Shown: piece by piece, positions 1 to 11,584 of the stretch
Layout: the number at the start of each line of letters is the position of its first letter
Position numbering within the stretch: the first letter of the stretch is position 1
Assembly: GCA_963921195.1 (NCBI GenBank)
Contig: OY992540.1
Span: 130,820,671-130,884,670 of the forward strand
DNA from: Pegoplata infirma
Taxonomy: Eukaryota; Arthropoda; Insecta; Diptera; Anthomyiidae
Direction: 5' to 3'
DNA length: 64,000 nt
The notes under the pieces: generated by a model
Told to the model about the DNA's origin: nothing
Databases searched by the model: none
The model's input: only the letters and a program-made list of their open reading frames with translations
Program-made: the position numbers and the translations under genes

Positions 1-519
1 TGGCAAGTAACGCTGTTATAAAGTGAGTTCCAAAGAAAATACTAATTTATTTTGCAAATTTCATATTTGATAGTCAGCCATTTTTGTGGCCCTCATTGGC
101 GCGCTTAGTTCTTTGCAGAAAATATTGGTATAAGTATGTAGATTACAAATAACAAAAGAACTCGTCCACGTTTTTCCACTTTTTTTTAAATCAATTTTTT
201 TTTGTGGGTACCCGAATATAAATTTGGAAATTTTTTTAACGAAAACACCAAGATGCAGCAGTTGTCCTTCATAATGTGAAATGTATTGCGAAAAATAGTT
301 ATGAAACACATATAATAAATCGGAATGCAAAATGAATTGGTCGGTTAAATTTTAAATTTTATTTAAATTGGTCCAAGAACCATTATTTGTTATCCAGGCC
401 TGACACAAATTAGATGCTTGGCTAGACACCAGTTGTACGTTAACATATGCAGACTTTTATTTAGAAAGATTTTGTTGAGGAATTACGTTGTACTATATTT
501 TTACTTGCTTATTTTATAA
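1..519. other. AT-rich sequence, nothing recognised
   Basis: No coding signature, terminal repeat or tandem repeat that I can recognise. Open frames here are short and low-complexity. Confidence 0.5.
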
Positions 520-1319
520 CGGTCTTTTTGAGATAGGCATATCCCTGCTTAAACTTAAAAACAATATTCATCGTATTGTAAATACTACGTGCAAAAATGT
601 TGTGATAGTTTTAAGGTCAAAGGATTTCCCTGAATTTTCTCAAGTCTTTAAAAAATGATATTTATGCGCTAGGAATATCCTAAGGATAGGTTAAGGATAA
701 TTCTTGCTTCAATTATACTAAAATAAAGTATTTTCAACCTTATCAGAACAGAATTTCATGAAGTACAAAGGATTTTTTAAACTTTTTTTAAAATTTTTAA
801 GGACATTTTTAATATATGTATTACATCCTTGCTTCAATTTTTTCATTTGATTAAGATTTAAGGTATATTCTAAGTGTTGCGGATGCAAAAATTCATGAAG
901 GAATTTGAATTTTAAACTTTTTCTTGGCTTTGTTAAAAAAGGACATTTTCGAGGAGGGCGTATCCTTGTTCCGATTTGCACAAATTTTGTCAAATACATT
1001 GAGCATATTATAACAGTTGCATTTTCAAAATTTCATGAAATAACTTTAGTGTTTACCCTTATTCTGAACGCTATTTTAAAAAGGACATTTTTGAGCTAGG
1101 CGTATCCTTGCTCCGAATTGGACAAAATTTTGTAGAATAATTAATGGAATAATAGGTAATAACTACAATAAATAACATGAAGATTAAAGCGTTAGTTTTC
1201 GTTTTATGCCGTATTTTAATTTCAGGATATATGGGAAGGATACGAATCCTTGGGCAGATATTGACCAAATTCAAAATTTTTCTTGATCTTATCGATCTTA
1301 ACAAGTGTTCCAAATTTTA
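520..1319. repeat. Degenerate tandem repeat, about 140-bp period
   Basis: The word GGACATTTTT followed by a variant of GGCGTATCCTTGCTCCGA recurs near 530, 655, 800, 949 and 1082, at spacings of about 130-150 bp. TTTCATGAA words sit between. Units are diverged. The small open frames here follow the repeat and are not genes. The TTTCATGAA word also occurs in the Helentron repeats at 38-41 kb, so this may be a decayed relative, but that is only a guess. Confidence 0.55.
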
Positions 1320-1379
1320 ACGCTCTAACTTAACTCCTTCTATTTTTGGCCACTCTTTACATGAAGACGCAACACTGTG

Positions 1380-1527
1380 CGCCTCTTACACGATTTTCAA
1401 GTAACACTAGTTTACAGAGATTTTTATGCAAGACATTTTGCATTTATTTTCCATGTAAAAACTCACGATGAATTAGAAAATGAAGTCCAAAATTTCAAAA
1501 GTAGATCAGTTTTTGAGATATTGCTGC
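1380..1527 (+). repeat. Dispersed direct repeat, copy 1
   Basis: This stretch, from CGCCTCTTACACGATTTTC to TTTTTGAGATATTGC, matches 2394-2530 in the same orientation with scattered differences. No coding content is evident. The intervening kilobase may be inserted or the pair may be a dispersed duplication. Confidence 0.7.
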
Positions 1528-2160
1528 ACTCAAAATAAATTCTCTGTCCAATCAGCAGAAAAATCTGATAAAAATACACCCATTTTGAGCCATATGAGAA
1601 ATCAGCTGATTTTAGCAGACACGATTTGCTAAAAATATGTCATGATTATCTAGGTTAAATCAGCAAAGAAATCTGTCAAAACAGCAGATATTTTCTAAAA
1701 AATTTTTGTTCATGAAAACTTAAATAGTGTTTTTTTTTTATTTAATTTAAAATTAAAAAAAAATGTTTCTGTAAAAATTAAATTTTGTCAATTACACTGT
1801 GCTACAAAAAACCCAAAATCGAAATATACTATTTCAAAATATGTATGTTCAGAAAAATTTTTTAATTGAAAATTAAGACTGAAAAAAAAGAATTTTCTTG
1901 AAAAAAGAATGATAGCAAATTATTTCTGTAAAATTAGAAAATAATCTGCTTAAAATATGCTCAAAAATATTTTGAAATTCAGCAAACAGAATCAGTTAAA
2001 ACGCAGTTAAATGTCTGTTATTTTCTAAAAATTCTTAAACTGAATGACAGAGATTTTAGTAAAAACTTACATTTTAGCAGAAAAATCTGCTTAATGTTTT
2101 AATTGAAACTTGTTTATAGATTTTTTTATAGAGTTTTTCTATTAGTGTTATTAAGTGTGA
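1528..2160. repeat. Segment rich in AGCAGAAAAATCTGC words
   Basis: It opens with CACTCAAAATAAATTCTCTG, resembling the terminus of the element at 34978-35520. It then carries many near-palindromic CAGAAAAATCTG words. A similar stretch lies at about 63850-64000. I could not place a right end, so element status is uncertain. Confidence 0.4.
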
Positions 2161-2420
2161 GATTTTTTTTTCTAATTTGAAGTTGGCAATTTTAAAGCAC
2201 TTTAAGTTTTTATCCTTTTTGGGCATCTGGATTCCAGCGTCAAAACTTTAGCTCGAAATTACGTTAGCTATAACCGGTATGCATTTTGATGCAATCGGTC
2301 CAGTATTTACTGAATCAACGAATTATTTAATATAAACCACTGTACACCGTTGCGTATGATTGTTATTTAAAGGCAATTACAATATTAAGTACACGCCTCT
2401 TATAGGATTTTCAAGTTTAC
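2160..2420 (+). repeat. Inverted copy of 8590-8840
   Basis: Blocks such as CGTTAGCTATAACCGGTAT and TTGCGTATGATTGTTATTT reappear as reverse complements at 8590-8840. The copies share about 230-250 bp. They could be terminal repeats of a large 6.7-kb element or two independent insertions in opposite orientation. Confidence 0.65.
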
Positions 2421-2530
2421 AGAGATTTTGATGCAAGGCATTTTTCATTTATTTCCCATGTAAAATCTCATGCTGAATCCGAAAATGAAGTCCAAAGTTT
2501 CAAAAGTAAAACAGTTTTTGAGATATTGCC
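2394..2530 (+). repeat. Dispersed direct repeat, copy 2
   Basis: Partner of 1380-1527, and continuous with the end of the inverted repeat at 2160-2420. It contains the same GATGCAAGGCATTTTTCATT and TTTTTGAGATATTGCC blocks. Confidence 0.7.
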
Positions 2531-3074
2531 AATTTGTAAAATGTTCAACTCTCTTTTTGACTTTCGCAATAAAAATTAAGGGGATTAAAATAATGAGATT
2601 AAAAATCGGGCTGCATAAGTCGATGTTAAATGTATAAAGTTACAAGAAGCAAAAAACAAACTTAAAATCGGTTGAGAATTGAAGGCTGTAGAGTAATTCT
2701 GACAAAAAAAAAAGGGCATCTCGCCCCACTGTGCAACGTGCCAAAAAGGACAATATTTTTCGACTTACTTTTTTACAAAAATGTCCTAAAATTTGAGTAT
2801 TTTACTCAATATTACAAAAAGTTGTTCATGTTTGGACACGTTCTTTTCATGCTTAGATAGGTTTTCCAAAGAGCTTTCATTTAATATATAACATCAAGAC
2901 TGAAAGTGGCCGTTTCTTCCCCTACCCTCATTTTCACTCCCTAAATATGAATTTGGGCAGCTAGAAAATATGCGTGCCCCTATATTTTTCCTGCTCTACA
3001 AAATGAAACTAATTCCATAAAGATCGACGGGTGACACTTGTATTAAAATGATCATCGCCATTTAAGCACAACAC
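2531..3074. other. AT-rich sequence, nothing recognised
   Basis: No repeat ends or coding motifs recognised. The 62-codon open frame at 2672-2860 has no family resemblance I can name and is probably chance. Confidence 0.4.
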
Positions 3075-3355
3075 AGAAAAAGTTTTAAACGAATTTCAAT
3101 CAACAAAAACGCGGATTCCATCAATTTTTTTAATGAAATTCCTCCAATAAAAAAAAAATTTATACCAATCATCAAATTGTAAGTGATTGATTGAAAATTT
3201 TTTCAATCAAACATTTTTTTCGATTTAATTAAAAATTTGATAAATATTTTATTTATAGTCAATCAAAATAATGATTTATTTAACAAATGAATTGTAAGCT
3301 TATGACAAAATTATGAAAAAATTCATCTTTTTTGTTTTCCAATATGTTGCCAACA
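3075..3355 (+). repeat. Dispersed repeat delta, copy 1
   Basis: The block from GAATTTCAATCAACAAAAAC to the stretch ending TTTTCCAATATGTTG is repeated in the same orientation at 26430-26700, inside a hAT-type insertion. Both ends are AT-rich with weak inverted similarity, so a short MITE is plausible but unproven. Confidence 0.65.
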
Positions 3356-3659
3356 ATAAAAAAAAAAAGTAAAACCCGATTATTTTGTACACTCAAAAAA
3401 AAAAAACCTTGTAAAATTACAAGAAAAATGTTTAACTTTTTTTGTTTGCTACCTCCTATTTGATAAAAATTCCTACACTTAAAATATTTTGTAGGCAAAA
3501 ACAAATGAAAAACACACTTAAAACTAGTGAATAAACAATTGAAACCCATCCCAGTAATTATTCACTTGTTTTAACAAACATCAACATTTATTTTTTACTG
3601 TTGACAAAATTTTCTAAAATAAATAACATTAAACATTAAAAAATTACGGTTTTTTCATT

Positions 3660-3785
3660 CTTTTTACCAACAAATTCGAAAAAATAACCTACGAAAACAT
3701 TAAAAATTAATGATAGTTCTGTTATTTTTACCAACAAATTCCAAAAATAATAACCTGCGAAAACATTAAAAATTAATGATTTCGT
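3660..3785 (+). repeat. Two-copy tandem repeat, about 62-bp period
   Basis: The block from TTTTTACCAACAAATTC through CATTAAAAATTAATGAT occurs twice in a row, with small differences (AACCTACG versus AACCTGCG). The tail TTTCGTAGGTTATTTTT is an inverted echo of the unit. Confidence 0.6.
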
Positions 3786-3845
3786 AGGTTATTTTTTACA
3801 ATTTTCTATTGAAATATTTTTTTTTTAAATTTTTAATAAAATTTT

Positions 3846-3912
3846 GGGGAATCGATCCAGCAATCAACTACATTCTGGCCAGACACTCTACCCATCGTGC
3901 CAAAGTCACTTG
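3846..3912 (-). other. tRNA-like / SINE-head-like fragment
   Basis: On the minus strand the sequence passes from TTGGCACGATGGGTAGAGTG (like a tRNA D-arm or A box) through an anticodon-arm-like stretch to GCTGGATCGATTCCCC (like a T-arm or B box, consensus GGTTCGANTCC). Spacing is tRNA-like. The T-stem does not pair cleanly and no acceptor stem is visible, so it is not a working tRNA. A tRNA-derived SINE head or tRNA pseudogene fits best. Confidence 0.5.
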
Positions 3913-3965
3913 ATACAAACCTGTTTTTATATTTCTATAAATAACACTTTTAAAATGAGGTAGTT

Positions 3966-5133
3966 AAGGTTGTAGGTCTCGTCGAAAAGATCACAAAAAT
4001 GCCCATCAAACTTGCCATACACCCTCAAATTTTAAAGTTATTGTCAAAAAACGTTTTTTGGGGACTTTTCTCACTAAACCACGTGTAACTTAAACATTTT
4101 TCAAACGATTTTAAATTTTTCAACTGTTTTGGATAGAAGAAGGATAGGGCTTTTCATGTGTGTGGATTGGTCAATACATATAAGAAAGATATGTATTGAT
4201 TTTTCAACAATATCTAATTTTTTGTTATTTTTTGAAAATTTTTTGAGTTTATCGATTTTTTTCTGCTATAGTTTGTTCAGCAACATTTATATTAATAAAC
4301 GTATTCCTAAAGAAAATTTAATTGTGAATACGATGAGATCTATGCCAAAAAAATCGGATAACAATTGTCAGAGTTGTGATAATTTTTCTAAAAAAGAAAA
4401 TTAAGATTTTGTATGAAATTGCCGTGCGGATAACCCAGGCAAAAAAAATAAAAAAAGGTTTTTGACCTCCTGAATTCGAATTTGACCTTGAAATTGCGCT
4501 ATCTTATTATGTTTTTGATATATCAATTCATGTTAAATATCTCAAAAACCTGACGAGATAGAGCAATTTAAAGGCCAGATTCGGATTCGGCGCGACAAAA
4601 ACCTTTAAAAATATTGTACATGACCATTTATGATCAATTTATTTTTTTTTGACTGGGTTATCTGAACGGCGATTTCCTGCAAAATCTTAATTTTCTTTTT
4701 TAGAAAAATTATCCCAACTTTGTCAATTATTATCCGATTTTTTCAAGATAAAGCTTATCGTATTAAGAATTAAATTATCTTTAAAAAAACGCTCATAAAT
4801 ATAAAGGTTGTTAAACGAACTATAGCAGAAAAAAATCAATAAACTCGAAAAATTTTCAAAAAAATAACAAAAAAATTTATGTTATAGAAAAAATCAATAG
4901 ATATCTTTCTTTTACGTATTGACCAATTCACACACATGGAAAGCCCTATGTTTTTTCTATCCAAAACGGTTTAAAAATTTAAAATCGGTTGAAAATTTTC
5001 TGAATTACACAAGGTTTAGTGAGAAAAGTCCTAAAAAGCGTTTTTTGACAATAACTCTAAAATTTGAGGGTGTCTGGCAAGTTTAATGGGCATTTTTGTC
5101 ATCTACTCGACAAGACCAACAACCTATACTGTG
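3966..5133. mobile_element. Long palindrome (foldback-type), arms about 570 bp
   Basis: Left words such as AAAATGCCCATCAAACTTGC, TTTAGTGAGAAAAG (inverted), GGCTTTTCATGTGTGTG and GAACTATAGCAGAAAAAAAT recur as reverse complements in mirror order. The centre is near 4540, where CTCAAAAACCTGACGAGATA resembles the core of other palindromes here. Arms have diverged moderately. The 91-codon frame at 4129-4404 lies in the left arm and is not supported as a gene. No target duplication found. Confidence 0.75.
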
Positions 5134-5514
5134 TCACGTCAGAAGTATTTTTTCACTGTAGCACAGTGTAATTTTTTGAGTTCTTTTTTCTACAAAAAAA
5201 AAATAACCTACTTGTGTAGGTAAAAACTAATGATATCTCATTAAAAAATACTAACAATTAAAAAAAAAAATTACTTACACAATCATTAAAAATTTAAAGA
5301 ATAATCATTAGTTTTTACTTACAGAACAAAAATAAATGACTTTAAAAATTAAATGTTAATGAAAGCCTTTATTTTTTAGTGTGTTATTTTTGAAACAAAG
5401 GACATAAGTAGTCATTAGTAAAAACTAAACATCAAACAAATGTTTTTCCTTTTAAAAACGACTAAACGTAAAATTTTTAAAATAAACTACAAACAGTTAA
5501 TGACATGATTTTTT

Positions 5515-5985
5515 AAGTGCAGTAATTTTACAAGCTTTTTACCAATAATTTTGTAATTTTACAAGGTTTTTACCAATAAAATTGTAAATTTACAAATTTT
5601 TTGACACAATAAACTTTACAAGGAGGTTTCGTAATTTTACTAGATTTTTTGCTACCTCCTATTTTACAAGAATTCCTAGTAATTTTACAAACTATTTACC
5701 AATAATTTTTTAATTTTACAAGCTTTTTACCAATAAAATTGTAAATTTACAGTTTTTTGGCGCAATTGAAATTACGAGAAATTCTCGTGAATTTACTAGT
5801 TTTTTTTTTGTAAAATTGTCTTGGAAATTTGTAAAATTACAAAAAAAAAATTGTAAAATAACAAAATAAAAATGTAAATTTCGATTTGTTAAAAAACAAG
5901 GAAAACTGTCAAATATTAATAAAATGGGATTACGAGACTTTTCCTAGTAATTTGACAAAGTTTTTTTTTTTTTTTTTTTTTTTGT
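5515..5985 (+). repeat. Dispersed repeat alpha, copy 1
   Basis: Alternating TTTTACCAATAATTTTGTAA and TTTTACAAG words continue to GGGATTACGAGACTTTTCC and a T-homopolymer near 5965-5982. The same ordered sequence occurs at 21955-22376. It probably forms the right part of the candidate element at 3389-5990. Confidence 0.7.
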
Positions 5986-6276
5986 GTCTATTTTTGAATT
6001 AATGTATTCAAATAAATTAAAGCGAAAAAAAATCTTGTATGTTGAAAATTTGTAATTCGACACTTAAAGAAAATAACAAAAATTTTTATCAAAACACTGA
6101 TTGACTCATTTACATTTTGTTGATCAATAGATTTAATTGAACATTTTTAGCCAATAATTTTTTGTGTGAAAAGCTGGACTGCACTTGTTTGAATTTCAGT
6201 GGCGTTTCTTTAAATTTCGAATGGGGTTTTTAAAATTTCAATTGGTTTTTTTTTTAATTTAAAATGTGTTTTTCTG

Positions 6277-6527
6277 CACACAGAAAAAAAAGTTTCCAAT
6301 CGAATTTATCAGTTGTATCAACTCAAAATTCGGTTGCTGCTACTATATTTATCTTTGACAACCAAATTTTTTTAGTTGCCCCAATTAAAAGACAGTTATG
6401 AGCGCCGAAAATGAGTTGTGACTACCGGTATTCAACTGTGACGACCTATATACAAAAGTTCCAACCGACTTTTTGTTGCAATAACTGACTTTCAGTTGGA
6501 AATCGTTAAATTCGTTTTCTGTGTGTG
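6277..6527. mobile_element. Short MITE with CACACAGAAAA termini
   Basis: A 250-bp segment starts CACACAGAAAA and ends TTTTCTGTGTGTG. Inside, subterminal AATCGAATTT (left) mirrors AAATTCGTTTTC (right). There is no coding capacity. The target duplication is not clear. Confidence 0.55.
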
Positions 6528-7369
6528 AGTTTCTAAAGAGTTTTTACAAATTACATTTGGAATTTAAAAAATTCCATTAAACTTTGCTAAATAAAAATTG
6601 ATATTTTCTGAATTTCCAACGAAAATGCTGTTCTTACAAATAATAAATGATTTTAAAAATAACAAATGTACTTTAAAAAGGGCACCATTTTCCGTCCCTT
6701 ATAAAAACAACTATTTTTTAAATGTGTTACAAGAAAATGCATTAAATTATTTTAGTTTTTTTTTTGCTCTATTATAAAAGAAACAACAAACAAAAGTTTT
6801 TTTTTTTCATTTCTTTTTAATTCGAAAAAAAACTTTTAGTTTTACCATCTCTCTGATACATATTTTTTTTTTGTACAATTTACAAATTTATTTGCAACAA
6901 AAATCGATTTAATTAAAAGTAGTTTTTCCGCAGAACCTCCTTCTTTAGTATTTTTAATCTGTTTACACAACATTGTATGATATAATTACTCTTGAAAGAT
7001 AAACGGACAGACGGACAGACAGACAGGCACTTAAATGCTAGCACATCCTTTTGATTAAGTTATTATCCTTTTGTAATATTTTCATATTTTCATATATTTT
7101 TTTAATTAGTACGTAGTTGTTTTTCTCCCTTTTAAGTGTTATTAATTTAAGATTTTTTTATTTTGTTGTCTACTTAAGTGTTGTTTACTTTTTGTTGTCT
7201 CTTACAAAACCTGATGATGATGATGATTTTGATGTGAACGTGAGGAACATATTGACTTCAAAGGGATTTACATTTTTTAAACCTGTTACAGTAGACTGGC
7301 ATTTTTTTCTCAACTTTCGATTTTCCCAAGTGTCCGGGCAAATTTTTATTGTCCAAAGTCTAAAACTTA
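6528..7369. other. Mostly unrecognised; short GACA/GACG microsatellite
   Basis: AT-rich sequence. ACGGACAGACGGACAGACAG near 7003-7024 looks like the (GTCY)n block of a DINE-1-like element on the minus strand, but the rest of such an element is not evident. A GAT-repeat lies near 7212-7224. The 139-codon open frame at 7117-7536 runs into the neighbouring tandem repeat and is rejected as a gene. Confidence 0.4.
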
Positions 7370-8100
7370 TGTGGTACAAATTTGAGGTCAATCGGATTAA
7401 ATTAACCCGTGGCGCCCGGCGGTCAAAGTTTTGTATTTTTGAAAAATTAAAAAAAAAAATAAAAAATTTAAATTTCTATCGACACATCATATTTGTTAAT
7501 TTTAATGCGGTGACCACGAATATAAAAAAAAAATAAAATCGGTCGAACGGTTTTCGAGATATCGCCATTTGAAATTTGCAAAAAATGGCGGTTTTTTCCT
7601 ACGTTCAAGAATTTTTTTAAAAAACATCACAATTTTTTCCCCTCGGCCATTTCATAGAGCTTAAGACAATCTTTCATTTAAATCTAATTTGAGCCAAATC
7701 CGATGATTTTATCCCGTGGCGCCCTTCGGTCAAAGTTTTGGATTTTTAAAAAATTTCAACCAAAAAAAATTAGATTTTTTAAAAATTAAAAAAAAAAAAA
7801 AAATGTTTTTGATACATTATTTTAATTAATTTTCGCATGCTGAAAACGAATGTCATAAAATTTCTTGAATCGGTCTAACGGTTTTCGAGGTATCCCCATT
7901 TGAAATTTTCCAAAAAATGCCCAAAATGGTGGTTTTTCCTACGTTCAAGAAATTTTTTAAAAAACATCACATTTTTTTTCCTCGGCCATTTTATAGAGCT
8001 TAAGACAATCTTTCATTTAAATCTAATTTGAGCCAAATCCGATCATTTTATCCCGTGGCGCCCTTCGGTCAAAGTTTTGGATTTTTGAAAAACTAACACC
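7370..8100 (+). repeat. Tandem repeat, about 310-340 bp, CCCGTGGCGCCC core
   Basis: CCCGTGGCGCCC(T/G).CGGTCAAAG recurs near 7404, 7715 and 8053, each followed by AT-rich sequence, CGGT(C/T)(G/T)AACGGTTTTCGAG and TTTTTCCTACGTTCAAGAA. Diverged relatives lie at 17780-18520. No protein family recognised. Confidence 0.7.
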
Positions 8101-8110
8101 AAAAAAGTAA

Positions 8111-8575
8111 AGTAAAACTGCATTTACAGTTTTTATTTCGTGATCCTGTTTCCTTTTAAAAAGGACTTCAAAGTTTTAGGGGATTAAATTTTATAAAATA
8201 TTTTTTTAATATTTGTGCTTGTCGTAGGATGCCACTAGTGATGGCAAATGAAAGAGGAGGATCTCCCTTTATTTACCAATTTTATTATTTTTACATATCA
8301 GGAAAAAGGAGTTAAGTTACGCCTTTTCAAAAATTTATCCTATGTTGATAAAATTTTCAAATGACTTTTTTCACATCCTTTTATCATGATATGTTATCAC
8401 CAGTGATATCACCAGTGTCATCCTAGGACAAGTACAAATATATTAAAAATATTTTACAAAATGTGTCCTTTAAAACTTTTAAATCCTTTTAAAAGTAAAC
8501 AAGATCACGAAATGAAAAACTGTGAATGCAGTTTTACTCGATTTGATCTCTACTATCATCCGGTTCATGTTTAAT
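8111..8575. mobile_element. Palindromic MITE family beta, copy 1
   Basis: The terminal region AGTAAAACTGCATTTACAG, then TTTCGTGATCCTGTTTCC, is mirrored at the right end by GATCACGAAATG...TGCAGTTTTACT. The inner part has GGATGCCACTAGTGATGGCA and its mirrored TCACCAGTGTCATCCTAGGA. Other copies are at 17195-17740 and 19710-20310. No open frame. Confidence 0.75.
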
Positions 8576-8589
8576 ATTGGCTGTCGGAT

Positions 8590-8840
8590 TGCTTGAAAAC
8601 TGTATAAGGCGTATGCTTAATTTTGTAATTGCCTTTAAATAACAATCATACGCAACGGTGCACAGTGGACTATTTTTATTAACTTGGCTATTCAGTTAGT
8701 AGGTACGGGACCGATTGCAGCGAAATTCATACCGGTTATAGCTAACGTAATTTAAAGTTTGGACGCTGGACCCTGCATGTCCAATAACAAAAACTTAAAA
8801 TGCTTTAAAATCACCAACTTTAAATGCGTTAAAAAATAAT
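8590..8840 (-). repeat. Inverted copy of 2160-2420
   Basis: Reverse complement of the 2160-2420 block, including AACAATCATACGCAACGGTG and ATACCGGTTATAGCTAACGT. See that entry for interpretation. Confidence 0.65.
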
Positions 8841-8856
8841 CTAGCGCTGAACTCAA

Positions 8857-11441
8857 ACAAGTAAGGGTGTTAAACTCGGGAGTGCCGAATCTTCAATACC
8901 CTTCAACATATAAAACAAAAATTAAAAAAAAAAATTTAAGGGGGTTTTGTGGAGGGGGTCAGTGGGATCATTGGGGGACACAACCTTCGCGGTAAATGTT
9001 TACATATTCATTTATTGGGTCATTATTAGTGAAATCCATCATGAATATTTTTGACCCCCTCCGATATTGATGAAATTTGATTTAGTTCTTACACTACGTA
9101 AAAAACTAACAAATGCAAATTTCCAGACATCTATGTCAACAGGGGCCGAAAATACGGAGGGTCAAAATTTCCCACAAAATCTCCCAGTCGCGACACTTTA
9201 CACCGTAAAAACTTAATATCGTTGGTTCTATTATAGCTAGAAAGCCCATTTTTGGTTTGTTTTGAAGCTCATAATATGCTCTACGTGACCTACCATAACC
9301 AACAAATTTTCGAAAAAAATAAGGGTTACCTCCCTTATTTTAAGGTCGTGATAAAGGGAGGAGAAAATGGGGAGGATGGTATCCCCCGATTTTTTTTTAC
9401 TTGAAAATCTTACAGAGAATTCCCTAAAGAATATATTCTAAAAATTTTACGTTGGGACAGCAATGGGATCGCTCAAAATCAAAATTTTCCACAATTTTCC
9501 CCAAAATCTCCAAATCGCAACACTCTTGAACCTTAAAAATTTAATATCATAAGTGCTATTGTAGCTACAGAGCCCATTTTTGTTTGTTTTAACGCTTATA
9601 ATACGCTCTACAAGATCTACCATAACCAAAAAATTTTCCAAAAAAATAAGGGGTGCCCCCCTTATTTCAAGGTCGTGGCAAAGGGTGGAGGAAATGGGGG
9701 ATAGTATCCCCCGATTTTTTTTTTTGACTTGGTATTCTCATAGTGCAAGTCCTAGTAAACATATCCTAAAATTTTTATGTTGGGACAACAATGGGATCGA
9801 CCAAAATCAAAATTTTTCAACATTTCCCCAAAAATCTCCAAATCGTGACACTCTTGCACATTACAAATTTAATATCGTAGGCTGTATTGTAGCTACAGAG
9901 TCCATTTTTAAAGCTCTAAACATGTCCTACAATATTTCTATCACAAAAAAAAAATAAAAAAAATTAGGGGTGCCTCTTGTATTAAAAAATCGGGGCAAGG
10001 GGTGGGGGAAATCGGGGGATAGTATTCCCCAATTTTTTTTAAATAGTTTTTTTTTTAAAGAGTAAGTTCTAGAGAGCATATCCTGAAATTTTTATCTTGG
10101 TACAACAACGGGAGGCGCAAGAGTGTCGCGAATTGTTGATTTTGGGGAAAATTTTGAAAAATTTTGATTTTGGTCGATCCCAACATAAAAATTGTACGAT
10201 ATGTTCATTAGGACTTGCACTTAAAGAATACCAAGTAAAAAAAAAAATCGGGGGATACTTTCCCCCCATTTTCTCCACCCTTTGCCACGACCTTTAAATA
10301 AGGGGGCACCCCTTCCATTTTTTGGAAATTGTTTAGTTATGGTAGGTCTTGTAGAGCGTATTATAAGCTTTAAAACAAAAAAAAAGGGCTCTGTAGCTAC
10401 AAAAGCACTTATGATATTAAATTTTTAAGGTTCAAGAGTGTTGCGATTTGGAGATTTTGGGGGAAATTGTGAAAAAAATTTGATTTTGAGCGATCCTATT
10501 GTTGTCCCAACATAAAAATTTTAGAATATTTTCTTTAGGAATTTCTTTATAATATTCTCAAGTAAAAAAAAATCGGGGGATACCATCCTCCCCATTTTCT
10601 CCTCCCTATATCACGACCTTAAAATAAGGGAGGTAACCCTTATTTTTTCGAAAACTTTTTGGTTATGATAGGGGTTGTAGAGCATATTATGAGCTTTAAA
10701 ACAAATCAAAAATGGACTTTCTATCTATAATAGAACCAACGATATTAAGTTTTTAAGGTGCAAAGTGTCGCGACTGAGAGATTTTGGGGGACATTTTGAT
10801 CCTCCGTATTTTCGGCCCCTGTTTACTTAGAGGGCTGAAAATAAGTGTGCGTCAGTTTATCACTTAGTGTTACAACTAAACCAAATTTCATCAAAATCGG
10901 AGGGGGTCAAGAATGTTTTTTAAGCTTAAGTAGTACAATTTAATCATTATTTAAATATATTTTTATTATTCACACCCACAAAAGGGGCGGGCAAAAATTT
11001 TTATTTTTTTTTTTATTTCTTAGGACCGAGTGGAGGACCTTAAAATTTTTCTGATATCAAATTATTTCATTTTCTTAACAAAAATACAAATAAACAAAAA
11101 AAACATGTGAAAATATTGCGTTTTTCAGAGGTTTGTTAAGTTCTTCAAGGGGGGGGGGGGACTTTTTCCCCCTGGTTCGATTTTTCCCATTTGAAAACTT
11201 TAACTTTCTAGGACTAAAAGTCATATTCTTGCTAAACCTAACGAGTTTAGCTCTTTTATTTTTGACTGCATCATGTCTTATACAGACGGACGAATGGACG
11301 AACGGACGGACATTTTAGAAATGAATCGATCATAGATCAATAATATATATACTTAATCGGTTCCCCGACCGATATTTCGATACGTTACAAACGAAATGAC
11401 AAAGTGAGTATATCCCCATAATGTAGTTGGAGGGTATAAAA
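8857..11441 (-). mobile_element. DINE-1-like element, split by a palindrome
   Basis: Read on the minus strand, it begins with TTTATACCCTCCAACTAC near 11441. It continues through GACAAAGTG(inverted), CCGATATTTCG, the TATATATA motif and a GTCCGTTCGTCC microsatellite. It ends near 8857 with GGCACTCCCGAGTTTAAC...TTACTTGTTT. This is the DINE-1/INE-1 (Helentron-associated, non-coding) layout. The hairpin near the 3' end is degraded. Copy 57250-57950 is the uninterrupted relative; here about 1.9 kb (9050-10915) interrupts it. Confidence 0.75.
9050..10915. mobile_element. Long palindrome with internal tandem repeats, nested in DINE-like element
   Basis: Outer arms start TTGACCCCCTCCGATATTGA (left) and mirror AAAATCGGAGGGGGTCAAGA (right). 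Each arm is built of about 325-bp tandem units with the marks GGGATCG.(C/T)CAAAATCAAAA, CCAAATCG.(A/G)ACACTCTTG and GGGGGATA(G/C).ATCCCCC. The centre is near 9985. Open frames at 9447-9957 and 10069-10297 are arm artefacts present on both strands. The absence of this block from the sister copy at 57250-57950 supports insertion. Confidence 0.8.
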
Positions 11442-11584
11442 ACGCCTTTAGGGTTTTGTTATGTAAAATCTCAACTTTCATTTGCTTTTGGATGAAACCC
11501 ATTCAGATTCGGAAAGTTTGATTTTGTATCACTATCACTGTGTCATTATAATTAAAATAATTATTAAAAAAGTGCTATATAGGA

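Larger units (their letters stand above)
3389..5990. mobile_element. Candidate TIR element with a nested palindrome
   Basis: The left end reads ACACTC, then a long A-run and CCTTGTAAAATTAC. The right end, reverse complemented, reads AGACAC, an A-run and CTTTGTCAAATTAC. The inner sequence is built of TTTTACAAG / CTTGTAAAAT words. The palindrome at 3966-5133 appears nested inside. The right half matches 21955-22376. Boundaries are approximate and no target duplication was established. Confidence 0.4.

Noticed and set aside
3846..3912. Functional tRNA gene
   Set aside because: The T-stem does not pair and there is no acceptor stem; listed only as tRNA-like.
7117..7536. 139-codon frame as a host gene
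   Set aside because: It runs from AT-rich sequence into the CCCGTGGCGCCC tandem repeat and has no recognisable domain.
9447..10297. Open frames of 64-125 codons on both strands
   Set aside because: They lie in the arms of the palindrome 9050-10915 and mirror each other; composition and lack of motifs give no support for genes.
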